NCBI GenBank assembly: GCA_025769875.1
Contig: JAGFNK010000477.1
Location: 1-39,641 of the forward strand
Source: Russula earlei
Lineage: Eukaryota > Basidiomycota > Agaricomycetes > Russulales > Russulaceae
DNA: 39,641 bases
Direction: 5' to 3'
The notes under the pieces: generated by a model
Database searches by the model: none
What the model was told of the DNA's origin: nothing
What the model saw: the letters and a program-made list of their open reading frames with translations, nothing else
Part shown: in pieces, positions 1-9,243 of the stretch
How positions within the stretch are numbered: position 1 is the first letter of the stretch
Layout: each line of letters begins with the position of its first letter
Position numbers and translations under genes: made by a program

Positions 1-695
1 GTCTTAGGTATTGTTCTAGCCAGGCATTCATTCTCTCTGTTTGTCAATCAGTTTGGGGGTGGAACACAGTGGACATGTTTTGTTTGATGCCTAGATTTTT
101 ACATATGGCTTTAGAGAAGTTTGATGCAAATCAAGGGTCCCTGTTTGGGAATGCCAAACCAAGGTACAAGGTGTTTCAGATACTCATGTGCAATGCCTGT
201 TCCATTGATTTTTTTGTTGCATGGAATGAACTTTGTTGCTTTAGAGCAACCTTGGTCGACAATGGTGAGGATGCTGTCAAATCCTTCTGATCTGGGTAGG
301 TCTGTGATAAGGTCCATTGATATGTATTGAAAGGGGCCTTGTTCAACGTGTGTGTCAAGTGGAAAGGTTGTGGCCTTCTTTCTGGGTATGTTGGTTTTGG
401 ATTCTTGACACTTGGTGCAGCCTTTGATGTACTGTTCCACAAATTGTCATAATCTTGGTCCTTCATAATGTTGTTTGATTAAATCCCAGGTGTTGGCTAT
501 TCCTGGGTGTCCTGCAAAGGGGGTATCATGGAATTGTCTGAGAATTTCTTGTCATTTGTCAGGTTTGTCTGGTAGGTAGATTTTCCACATGAAATTTTCA
601 GGTGGAAGTAGGGTAGTTTTTTGTTCTTCTACTCCCTTGTTAAGGTCCTTTCCATGAGAGTGTGTATCAGCAATTGTGTGGGTGGTCAGTCACAA
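1..695 (-). pseudogene. Ty3/gypsy integrase fragment, degenerate
   Basis: Read on the minus strand, this is the C-terminal part of a gypsy pol. From about 660 down to 440 lies a zinc-binding module with the retroelement HHCC pattern (HDTPFAGHPG, then KGCTKC). The integrase core follows, with MDLITDLP carrying the first catalytic Asp and, near the window edge, HPQTD-QTER carrying the Glu region. The frame is broken: an in-frame TGA replaces the Gly of the HPQTDGQTER motif, another stop lies in the linker before the HHCC module, and the frame shifts between 110 and 180. It runs off the left edge of the window. It belongs to a gypsy family other than the element at the right end, since the shared motifs differ in many residues. 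It is a dead relic; the family assignment is secure. Confidence 0.85.
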
Positions 696-1071
696 AAGGG
701 TATTTTCCACCCAGTACATAAACCCAAATTTTGCAGTTTCAATTTTTTCACTGTTTTGTTTCACACAAAATAATTTACAATTTTTGTAACATAATGTATG
801 TTCTAAAATCTTGTCAATACTATTGACTTATTTCATTATTTTACAATAGGAATCTATTGTAACAAAATCTAAAATCAGATTTCACAAATTGTTCACTACA
901 AATTTGTATCAGAATAACAAATTTTGTTACTCAAAATGTTACAGTTTTGCACATAAGTTGATTTCCCAATGAGTGTTATCCATAACATCGGCTAACGTTG
1001 GGCCGGTTTCCCGAAGGTCACATGGTGTCATAGTGCGGGAGATGTAGGGCGGTTTCTCTTTCGACTAAGCG
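696..1071. other. AT-rich intergenic stretch upstream of CTU1
   Basis: No coding frame is supported here. The left two thirds (about 720-950) are very AT-rich. Base composition changes sharply to GC-rich at about 985, probably the old border between the retroelement relic and the CTU1 segment. The 100 bases before the CTU1 start must contain its promoter, but I see no clear TATA box. Confidence 0.5.
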
Positions 1072-2465
1072 ATGGCACCAAAGAGCTGTTCCCTCTGCCA
1101 GAATGCCAAACCAATCCTGAGACGTCCGAAGACCGGCCAACAGATCTGCAAGCACTGCTTTTTCACCGTCTTCGAAACCGAGGTGCACAATACCATCACA
1201 GAGGCGAAGCTTTTCAAACCCGGGGACCGTGTTGCCATCGGAGCATCTGGAGGCAAAGGTCTTTCCAACCTCTTCCTTAATTATAGATATTTCCGTTTGC
1301 TGACCACCCGGATAGATTCGACAGTCCTCGCATATGTCATGAAAACGCTTAACGAACGATATAAATATGGCCTGAGCCTCTTCCTTCTCTCGATCGATGA
1401 AGGCATCACAGGCTACAGGGATGATTCACTACAAGTCAGTCCTTACGAAAGGACTTTATATTAACCACGTATCAATCACAGCCATAGACCGTCAAGCGTA
1501 ATCAACAACAGTACGACATGCCGCTCAAGATCCTCTCATACGAAGAATTGTATGGATGGACAATGGACCGCGTCGTCTCTACTGTCGGAAAGAAGAGTAA
1601 CTGCACATTTTGCGGTGTTTTCCGCAGGCAGGCTCTGGACCGTGGCGCAGCCTCTCTCGGCGTGGACCACATCGTAACGGGCCACAATGCGGACGACATC
1701 GCAGAGACAGTTCTTATGAACAGTGCGTGCGCCATACTTTCCCGTTCCAGAGCTGATGGATATTTTACAGTCATGCGAGGCGATATCGCGCGGCTCGGGC
1801 GGTGCACTGCGATCTGCACCCAGGGAGAAGACACGATACGGCGGTCAAAGCCATTCAAGTACGCCTACGAGAAGGAGATTGTTATGTATGCTTCAGCCGT
1901 CTCCTTTCTTTTCAAATTGCTTAAACCCATACGCTTTGTAGGTATGCATATTTCAGGAAACTAGACTACTTCTCGACAGAATGCATATATTCTCCTGACG
2001 CGTATCGCGGTCACGCGCGTGGATTTTTGAAGGATCTGGAAGCGACGCGACCAAGCGCGATCATTGACATCATCCACTCCGGCGAGGCATTTGAGGTGAA
2101 GGATGAGGTTCGTGCGACTCAGAAGACGCAGCGTATGTACTCTACCGTTACATCTTCCCCTACGAGCACGTCTAAGGCTTCAATGTTGGTGCGTAGAGAC
2201 GTGCAAACGTTGTGGCTACATGTCTAGCAATAACCTTTGCAAGGCCTGCTCTTTGCTAGAGGGTCTCGAACGTGGGATGGCAGCTACTGCAATCGTACGC
2301 CTTATCCTCGCTCTACTCCGGCTTTTTTAATCATGACCCCCGTAGAGTGACAAGGGCCGCCGGAAGCTGGATGGACAAGCGCCGACGCCAGAAAACCTCC
2401 GAACGATACCATACTTTCATACACCAATTACTGTTGCGATCGATGTCCTGCCAACACCACCATGA
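1072..2465 (+). CDS. CTU1/NCS6: Cytoplasmic tRNA 2-thiolation protein 1 (CTU1/NCS6), intact copy
   Basis: This enzyme adenylates and thiolates U34 of cytosolic Lys, Glu and Gln tRNAs, using sulfur delivered by Urm1, as a complex with NCS2/CTU2. Splicing gives seven exons: 1072-1258, 1316-1434, 1488-1722, 1771-1885, 1942-2132, 2197-2294 and 2346-2465. Every intron is GT...AG and 48-64 bp. The product is 354 aa, the usual family length, with no internal stop. Visible motifs are paired N-terminal CxxC zinc ligands (about residues 6-9 and 26-29), the PP-loop SGGKDS (about 59-64, created by the first splice), NCTFC (about 140-144), TGHNADD, and C-terminal CxxC pairs (about 285-300). If the last intron is retained, the protein ends at 2330 after 326 residues; the spliced form fits the family better. 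ERG27 lies convergent downstream. Confidence 0.88.
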
Positions 2466-3575
2466 GATTGGCAGGAGTCCATCATTAATAACTGTAGCAT
2501 GGCCATGCAAACAGGTAGCACCTATTTTCGGGAACTCAAAGATTGTATCTATCCACTAACAGCAACGACATGACGCAGGGTTACGGTATCATTTTATCAA
2601 TAGAACGGTATATATCAGTACTATGGGTCGTCTATTCAATCATCATTTCTGGATCTTTCCCCCTGCTGTGACGGAAGGCTGGTATAATCTCTCGCACCGA
2701 TCGACCAAGCGCGACGCCTTTTTTTCATACTGGGCCACGCATAAAACGGCGCCAAGGCGACCGCGTTGCGTCCTCTGCGATCTGTAGACGTAAAGGCAGC
2801 AGATCATTCTTCTGTCTCGTCCGTTAAGGAACGAGTGTCCCTGCTGCAGACAGAAAGATCGGGATAAATGCGAGGGGAGCGAGACAGACGTGGACTGCGG
2901 CGACAGAGCCATTCCACGGTGAGATGTTGTGGTGCAGGGAACCGAACCATCGGGACTACAAAAATGCGCACGACCAGCTCAGTAAAGCAGAGGAACCCGT
3001 GCCAGGGAAAAACGAAGGAACAAAACGCACCAAATAAAACACGACGGCCTTGATTTTTCATAAAGTGGCCGACAAGCGCGGAATCTATGGAGGAGGCCAC
3101 CACGCCAGGGATGCACCGTGGAGTGGCGAATTGGGCGTGACGGACCGGCACGGCGAGAGGGTTCGGCACACGAATCAGGTCCATCTGTCGTGTGGCCGTG
3201 AGCTATCCACGAGCTGCCAATCGTCTGGGTCATAGGCATTCTGCGTGTGCGGCGTGCGAGGACATCCACACGAGGCGATCGGGCCCTCTCGGCGATGCCG
3301 CAAGCTTTGTATCCAACTCTCGACACTAAGACACGACACCACAGGGACGGATGATGAGGGCATCAGATCCACATCCACATATGCGGTAATCAAGGGGCGC
3401 GCACGAGAACGAGAATGTTAAGGCCAAGGACGTTGCACTGCCACGCCCACCCGAGGCCGTCGCGCCCATCAATGCGGTGTGCTGGACGCTGTAGCTCGGG
3501 GTCGTCACTCACGAGATCCAGCAAATCGAGTTCGATATCCTGCCAGACTTGCGGAGTCACCCATGAGAGGCGGCT
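1072..3575. repeat. Segmental duplication, copy 1 (CTU1-ERG27)
   Basis: This segment matches 7449-10140 in order and orientation over exons, introns and the convergent intergenic region. The match starts at the CTU1 ATG and ends inside ERG27 near 3570. In this copy CTU1 is intact and ERG27 is truncated. The other copy lacks an intact CTU1 but retains the rest of ERG27 and the NOP9 neighbour. Confidence 0.85.
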
Positions 3576-3593
3576 CGGCTCGAACCGACTCAA
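2643..3593 (-). pseudogene. ERG27: ERG27 3-ketosteroid reductase, 3' fragment (copy 1)
   Basis: On the minus strand this decays from about 3593 to a TGA at 2643. Recognisable ERG27 pieces appear in order but in different frames: QVWQDIELDLLDL, DGLGWAWQCNVLG (about 3420-3460), AYDPDDWQLV (about 3200-3240), IPGVVASSIDSALVGHFM (about 3050-3110), FPWHGFLCFTELVVR (about 2970-3010), and the C-terminal helix RLVDRCERLYQ (about 2670-2710). ERG27 is an SDR-family reductase of the sterol C4-demethylation complex in the ER. The N-terminal half with the cofactor-binding motif is missing; similarity to the second copy stops near 3570. Frameshifts make it non-functional. It is convergent with CTU1, as in copy 2. 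Identification is from recalled family motifs, not a search. Confidence 0.75.
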
Positions 3594-3599
3594 ATCCTG

Positions 3600-4990
3600 G
3601 CCCGGCTCAGCCGAGTGATTCGCCGCACTCCACTTTCCGTGTCATGATTAACATCCTGGTGTGACAACTCATGATACAGCCAGCTCCACCATTTCGTGGA
3701 GATGGTTATCCAAATGCACCTGAACTCTGTGGATGCGCAAACCCCCAAAGCTTACAGACTGCAGGTGAAGAAGAGGCTGTACCGCTTCAACTATGTGAAT
3801 GCATCAATTGCTTCTATAGATATCCGAGTCATCCCACGAATGACTCGCTTCATGGCTGTTAGGGTGAGCGTATGAGACTGACTCACTGACTGGCCAGTTG
3901 CATGCACAGGAAGTAATGGCTCAACTAGAGGAAATAGTGAAGTTGGAGAGAGGTTTCAAACCGTATGTGAAGACTATCAAAGGGTCTTGGCCATGTTACG
4001 ATAATGATGTTGCCCTCTGGAGGCAGTTTTGTATGGTCATTTGCAGCTCTGTGTTTGTTTGGTTGATGATTTTTAGCCAGTCCCACCCAGGTAACAACTG
4101 TGGACATCAGCAAACACAAGAAAATGTATGACTTTTTTGACTTTTTAGCTTTATAGGGAGTATTTCTAAAGTTGAAAGTTCACAAAGCAGTAAAGCACTG
4201 TTCAAGCCTCCATAAAGCCAGAAAGGTAGTATAGTTTGTAAAGTCTGTTAAAGTCCCAGATGTCCCAAACTGACATTGGACAGGCTCTTAATTTTAGCAA
4301 TAACATTTTTCCTGATGCATTAGAGTGTAAATTGGTTGATAACCCTAAGGCTGGCTGATATGACTTTCCAACTTTTGAGAACTTTGCAGAACTTATGCAG
4401 CTTTCTCAACATTCTTGGCCATATAGTTGATGTTTGGGTCACAACTTTCTAGAATTAGGGTCAGTCCAAGTGTTAAGATCTACTTGATCTTATATTTGCT
4501 CTTGTGATAGAGCTGCTTGATATAGTTCAAGCAATAGACTTTGAGTCCTTTGATATTATCTCAGGAAGAGTGAATGGAATAAGATGAGAGGGATCTCTTT
4601 CACTAGAGCAGTAACTTGGTTTTGAGAGAATGAGAATTGGATACAATTCAAGAAGTAAGTCAAGGGTAAGGCTCGACTCTCAATACATCAGAGTATTTAT
4701 ACTGTATCTCCATAACAGCTGATCCGATTTGTATGAAACTTGGGGAGCACATAGCTGAGAGCCACTACTATCCAAAAACATAGACCACAATTCAAAAGTA
4801 TCAATAATGACTCACACATGAGTCATTCATTCCTAGTATCTGTCATCAATACAGTAAGCAATCACTAATCATCAGTCATCCTATCAGTCAGTGAATCAGT
4901 AAGCAGACAGTAAGCATAAATGAGTAAGCAATCATAGGTAAGCAAACTCAAACATGAGTTGGATCCTAACACCAAGCAACCATTCATGAT
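3600..4990. other. AT-rich region without recognised gene
   Basis: I recognise no gene here. A 77-codon frame at 3898-4131 and a 63-codon frame at 3671-3862 are separated by a plausible small intron, but neither resembles a family I know, so I do not call them. From 4140 the sequence is AT-rich, with many short TAAGCA and AGTCA-type words between about 4850 and 4960. At about 4700-4745 a phrase ending in ATGAAACTTGGGG resembles the repeat unit found in the inverted arms at 20.8-21.2 kb and 25.7-26.3 kb. Confidence 0.5.
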
Positions 4991-4998
4991 GGGCAGTC

Positions 4999-5339
4999 AA
5001 GTCTGCTTATAGTCAACTCAGTGGACAATAAAGTAAGATATTTCAAGTGCTGAGTAGGCTCTGTTGCAGCCACAAATTATATTACATAAGTAATGACTTT
5101 AGTTGAGCACAAAAAATGTGACAAAAAAGGTTAAATAAGGACAACTCATTCTGGCACAACATTTACCCTAGCCTGGCTAAAAGTTGTGCCAGAATGAGTA
5201 GACTGTCCTTATTTAACCTTTTTTGTCACATTTTTCATGCTCAACTAAAGTCATTAATTATGTAATATAATTTGTAGCTGCAACAGAGCACTTGAAATAT
5301 TTTACTTTTATTGTCCTGAGTTGACTATAAGCAGACTCA
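4999..5339. repeat. Hairpin (foldback) MITE
   Basis: Two imperfect inverted arms, 4999-5160 and 5183-5339, flank a loop of about 22 bases. Both arms begin with the same AAGTCTGCTTATAGTCAACT word and share long stretches such as ATTATATTACATAA and GTGACAAAAAAGGTTAAATA. The differences are two short insertions and scattered substitutions. No coding frame is present. The shape is that of a foldback MITE able to form one long hairpin. I could not define a target-site duplication with certainty. Confidence 0.75.
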
Positions 5340-5569
5340 ACTTATCCATTCCTGCCTGTCGTGTTGGGTTGGTGCATGCAAACCTGCCTCATTGGACACT
5401 CCGTGGTCTTCGGTGTATTGAAAAACGAGTAAACCATTCTGGCACTCGGCCAGTCGGCCTACAGCTAAGCGGCTCCACATCAATGCTTCGAGATCATGAC
5501 CTGCTCTTCCTCCTTATACTCCTCGGGAATTCTTCTGATGGAAAGCCATGCGTGGGATTCGACAAGGAG

Positions 5570-5577
5570 TACATAAG
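5570..5577 (+). promoter_or_regulatory. Putative TATA-like element of secreted-protein gene 1
   Basis: The sequence TACATAAG lies about 170 bases before the start codon at 5745. The following segment CTCCAGCTGTGCTCCCA (about 5604-5621) is also found at the same relative position in the second secreted-protein gene (about 11034-11050), which has a proper TATAAAG. Conservation between the two copies suggests a shared core promoter. Weak on its own. Confidence 0.4.
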
Positions 5578-5744
5578 GCCAAAGCCTGCAACTTCAATTC
5601 TCTCCAGCTGTGCTCCCATACGTTCGATACAAGTTGGTGCTGGTAGCCAACATTTTCTACACCGCCGTCCTGTTCATCTCTTCACTGTGCCCAGTATTCG
5701 ATTTTCATTTGAACCCACGAACTCGAAGCCATTCAAAATAACAA

Positions 5745-6064
5745 ATGCGCGCTTCTACTATTTTCGCAATTATCTGCGTCGCCTGTCGCATCGCTCCGTC
5801 GTTCACGCTTCCTTCAGGCCTGTGGTCCACCATTATGTGAACTGCACCCCTTTAACTCTGTTGCATTCTTGAATCTGACTTACCATAACCGAATCTAGAA
5901 ATGAGGGAGATAGGCCTGCGCCGAAGCGGAAGCCATCACTGAAGGGGCCCACGCCGACTGAAGGGAAAGCAGAATTAAGAGCCATTGGCGAAGATCGGAA
6001 GCGAAAGAAGGTGTCATTTTCGAGCGAAATCGAGACGTTGCCTGACCCGAAATTCCTGGAATAG
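5745..6064 (+). CDS. Small secreted protein 1 (two exons, 85 aa)
   Basis: Exon 1 (5745-5836) encodes a signal peptide starting MRASTIFAIICVACRIAPSF. Exon 2 (5899-6064) encodes a Lys/Pro-rich mature part with RKRKKVSFSSEIETL and ends at TAG. The joining intron (5837-5898, 62 bp, GTGAAC...CTAG) keeps the frame and is in the same phase as the intron of the paralogue at 11162. The donor appears shifted: in the paralogue splicing occurs right after the SG codons, whereas here that GT is absent and a GT 22 bases further on must be used. No domain is known to me. It is predicted to be exported, with function unknown. A decaying copy is possible, but the joined frame is open. Confidence 0.6.
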
Positions 6065-6389
6065 CGCCTCGATACAACTGCATGAATAGGTATACTAGTA
6101 TTGTGCAGTTTCCCTCACGTACGATGCTCATCAATGTGTTATACATTCAAGTGTTCGAATGGCTTGACGTGCAAGTCACCCACGACCACTCTACCCGTGC
6201 ATACAGGCGTCGGACATGCATCGATGATCTACGGTACATGTGTCATTTAGAAGACTAATGCACTTGTTTGCCAATGGTGTTTTCAAAGAAGGAGAAATGG
6301 CCCAAATGGGAACCCGAGCCGAGCCAGACCGGACCGAACCGTGAGAGCGCTCTTTCTGCTGCTTGACTCGGCGCCATCCCGTGGAACGA
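6065..6389. other. Intergenic region
   Basis: It separates the secreted-protein gene from the minus-strand NOP58 fragment. I see no supported gene. A GC-rich low-complexity run of GAACCCGAGCCGAGCC type lies around 6310-6345. Confidence 0.4.
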
Positions 6390-6867
6390 TCAAAGGCGCT
6401 TCATGGCAACCGCGCCATCTTCCACAGCGGCGGCCACATCGCTCTTCCGCCATCTATGCTGAACCCTCCCGTCCACCTCCATCGCGTCCCCGTCACCGTC
6501 AACCGTAAGCTCCGCCGCCGCCTTTTCCTTTTCCGCCTGCTCTTTCGCACGTCGCTCCTCCTTTGCGCGTTGCTTCTCCTCCTGCACGTCCAACGTCGCT
6601 TTCACAGCCGACTTCACCGGCTCTCGCTGCGTGCTGACCAGACCAAATGAGGGTGCATTGGTCGAATTTTCATCTGCACACGTGAGCGCATCCACGCGCA
6701 CGGAGAGCGCCGTCTTTGTCGCGACCATACGCGCCACTGGCATCTGCCGCGTAGGTTAGGTTGCAGTGGTATCCAAACGCGATAGGAAAAGGAACCCGCA
6801 CCGTTCTCATCAACTTTGGTGGCGCTTGGACGACAAGTGAGGCGTGGTAAATCAGTCCGTATTTTTT
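6390..6867 (-). pseudogene. NOP58: NOP58 C-terminal fragment
   Basis: Minus strand, two exons: 6867-6802 and 6743-6390, joined by a 58-bp GTGCGG...CAG intron (6744-6801). The first encodes KYGLIYHASLVVQAPPKL and the second ARMVATKTALSVRVDALT, the conserved end of the Nop domain of NOP58, a box C/D snoRNP core protein of the nucleolus. After APSFGL the sequence jumps to a Lys/Glu/Arg-rich tail (REPVKSAVKATLDVQEEKQR...), typical of NOP58 C-termini, so a segment is missing. There is no 5' part: upstream the sequence becomes a NOP9 fragment. It is non-functional by structure. NOP56 is the alternative, but QAPPKL and ARMVATK fit NOP58 better. Confidence 0.7.
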
Positions 6868-6904
6868 CTATCGAGAATGAGAAAAAATCCCAGGAGAGGC
6901 ACGC

Positions 6905-7394
6905 CTATGAGCCTGGTAAGCTGTCAGGAACACGCGGCGCACAAATTCGTATGTCATTCGTTCGAGTCCTCCAGCACCATCAGAGTCAGTCGCGAGTTGG
7001 CGCTCCTTGCCAGAAATTTAATGTAGAGCGGTCATCAAGAACATCCGGCTATCTACGCACGCCATGCTTCGCGTCCACAATTGAGCTCATCGGATCTTCG
7101 AACGAAGGAAAGAGAGAAACCCGGCGCACTATCGACATCCTCCTCTGCGCCTGGCTCGCCCAGATTTTGTTGCCATTCCTTCAATTGATCGTCGACAGTT
7201 CTGAAATAAGCCTTCAGCTCTGGGTCGACATAGCCAAACGGTGCTTCCGGATTGTGGGCCTTCGAATTGGAATCTGTGGAGGAGAGAATCCACGAGGGCT
7301 TAGTGAATGGTGCCTTGTCTTGTAATCCCTGCCCCAGCACAGGGGTGGCACGTTTTTTGTGTCTCCTTCCTCTCTTCCTGATTTCCTTGGGCAT
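6905..7394 (-). pseudogene. NOP9: NOP9 N-terminal fragment
   Basis: On the minus strand from ATG 7394 the frame encodes [15 protein letters not shown], a basic start, then [25 protein letters not shown], which I recognise as the N-terminal signature of fungal NOP9, a Pumilio-repeat protein of 18S rRNA maturation. Further on, ISGKERQLATD and ERM..EFVRRVF (about 6905-7030) match the following repeat region, but an in-frame TAA sits just before ISGKERQ and the frame is interrupted near 7053. The sequence then joins the NOP58 fragment. The gene is truncated and dead. It stands head to head with the second CTU1 copy, with only 54 bases between start codons. Confidence 0.68.
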
Positions 7395-7448
7395 AGCTAC
7401 AGCAAGACACGCCGGCCCGCCATCCAATTCACAACTCTTATTTCTCAA
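7395..7448. promoter_or_regulatory. Very short divergent NOP9/CTU1 intergenic region
   Basis: These 54 bases separate the start codons of the NOP9 fragment (minus) and the CTU1 pseudogene (plus). Whatever drove the two genes must have been shared or lain inside them. The intact CTU1 copy has unrelated sequence upstream of its ATG, so it must use a different promoter. Confidence 0.4.
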
Positions 7449-9075
7449 TGGCACCAATCAGTTGTGCCCTCTGCCAAAGTGCCAACCGATCCTGAGACGT
7501 CCGAAGACCAGCCACCCAATATGCAAGCACTGCTTTTTCACCGTCTTCGAAGCCGAGGTGCACAATATCATCACAGAGGCGAAGCTTTTCAATTCCGGAG
7601 ACCGTGTTGCCATTGGAGCGTCTGGAGGCAAAGGCCGTTTCAAAGTCTTGCTTAATTATAGACGCTAAGCACCCAGATAGATTCAACGGTCCTCTTATAT
7701 GTCCTGAAAACGCTTAACGAACGACATCAATATGGCCTGCCAGTGAGCCTCTTCCTTCTCTCGATCGATGAAGGCATCACAGTTTACCGGGATGATTCAC
7801 TACAAGTTAACACCAATCGCCTTTATCCTCCTAGCTACGTCGTATCAATGCCATAGATCGTCAAGCGTAGTCAAGAACAGCACGACATACCGCTCAAGAT
7901 CCCCTCATACGAAGAATTGTATGGATGGACGATGGACCGCGTCGTCTCCATGTAAGGCCGCTGGCCGGGAAACTCATGTGACTTGTCCTCGCCCCCAAGC
8001 TATTCCTTATGCCCTCTCTCTTTCATCATAGTTTGATCTCACTCATTCTATATTCCCTTCCATCATGCCTCCTGCCCCTCTGTATATAAACTTCTGAGTT
8101 ACTGTTCCCAAAATAAGAACCTTTCTGTCTACCTCTCACATCTGTCTGTGCGAAAACCAAGAACCCAGACAAGTGCGCGCGACAACTGCTTGCTCCCCTC
8201 TGCTCTCTTCCGCACCATACCCGCCCTCGGATCAAGCCCCACGGACTCCGCGTGCCCCGACCTGGCGCGCTACACTACTATCGGAAAGAAGAATGACATT
8301 TTGCTTGCGGTGTCTTCTGCAGGCAGGCGTTGGACCGGGCGCGGCCTCTCTCGACGTGGACTACATCGTAACGGGCCACAACGCGGACGACATCGCAGAG
8401 ACAGTTCTTATGAACAGTGCGTGCTCGCTTTACTTTCCCGTTAGGACGGGCTGATGGATATTTTACAGTCACGCGAGGCGATATCGCGCGGCTCGGGCGG
8501 TGCACTGCGATCTGCACCCAGGGAGAAGACACGATACGGCGGTCAAAGCCATTCAAGCACGCCTACGAGGAGGAGATCGTTATGTATGCTTTGGCCGAAT
8601 AGCTTCCTTCTCAAATCGTTTAAACTCATACACTCTGTCGGTACGCATACTTCAAGAAACTTCTCGACAGAATGCATATATTCGCCCGACACGCATTTAG
8701 GTCACGCGCATGGATTTTTGAAGGATCTGGAAGCGGCGCGACCAAGCGCGATCATTGACATCATCCACTCCGACGAGGCATTCGAGGTAAAGGATGAGTT
8801 TCGTGCGACTCAGAAGACGCAGCGTATGTTCTCTACCGTCACATCTTCCTCTACGCGTACAGCTAACACTTCGATGCTCATGCGTAAAGACGTGCAAACG
8901 TTGTGGCTATATGTCCTCTGCAAGACCTGCTCTTTGCTAGAGTCTCTCTAACGCGGGATGGCAACTACTGTAATCCCACGCCTTATGGTCGCACCAACGC
9001 CAAACAACCTCCGAACTTTCATACACCAATTACTGTTGCGATCGATGTCCCGCCAACGACACCATGAGATTGACA
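7449..9075 (+). pseudogene. CTU1/NCS6: CTU1/NCS6 pseudogene (copy 2)
   Basis: A colinear copy of the intact gene at 1072, with the same exon-intron layout. Damage is clear. A one-base deletion near 7490 throws exon 1 out of frame (a stop follows). A 324-bp solo LTR interrupts exon 3 at 7951. The NCTFC motif region is scrambled at about 8290-8325. The acceptor of the fourth intron is TCG instead of TAG (about 8638-8640). Nine bases after it are lost relative to copy 1, and the final exon has a deletion. The first two splice junctions are still readable (SGGK|DSTVL and DDSLQ|IVK). It is a non-functional duplicate. Confidence 0.9.
7951..8274 (+). mobile_element. Solo LTR inserted in CTU1 pseudogene
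   Basis: A 324-bp block beginning TGTAAGGCCGC and ending GCGCTACA is present only in copy 2, exactly where copy 1 reads continuously through GTCGTCTCTACTGTCGG. It starts with TG and ends with CA. It contains a TATATAAAC box (about 8080) and an AAAATAAG motif, the layout of an LTR without internal region. The right flank is CTACT, the same as the uninterrupted copy; the left flank CTCCA has mutated. Orientation follows the TATA box. Its family differs from the two other LTR types in the window. Confidence 0.75.
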
Positions 9076-9243
9076 GGAGTTCATTATTGATAACTGTAGC
9101 ATGGCCATGCACACAGGCAGCACCTATGCTTGGGAACTCAAAGATTGTCCCTATCCGCTAACAGCAACGACATGATGCAGCCTTGCGGTAACATTTTTAT
9201 CAATAGAACGGTATATCAGTACTTTGGGTCGTCTATTCAATCA

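Noticed and set aside
3898..4131. A 77-codon frame as a possible gene
   Set aside because: No recognisable domain, no supporting exon structure, and the sequence around it is decayed AT-rich DNA.
5321..5872. Open frame of 183 codons covering the first secreted-protein gene
   Set aside because: It runs in another frame over the promoter and signal exon; composition is random-like, and the spliced secreted-protein model explains the region better.
6816..7325. Open frame of 169 codons on the plus strand
   Set aside because: Antisense to the NOP9 and NOP58 fragments, no protein features of its own.
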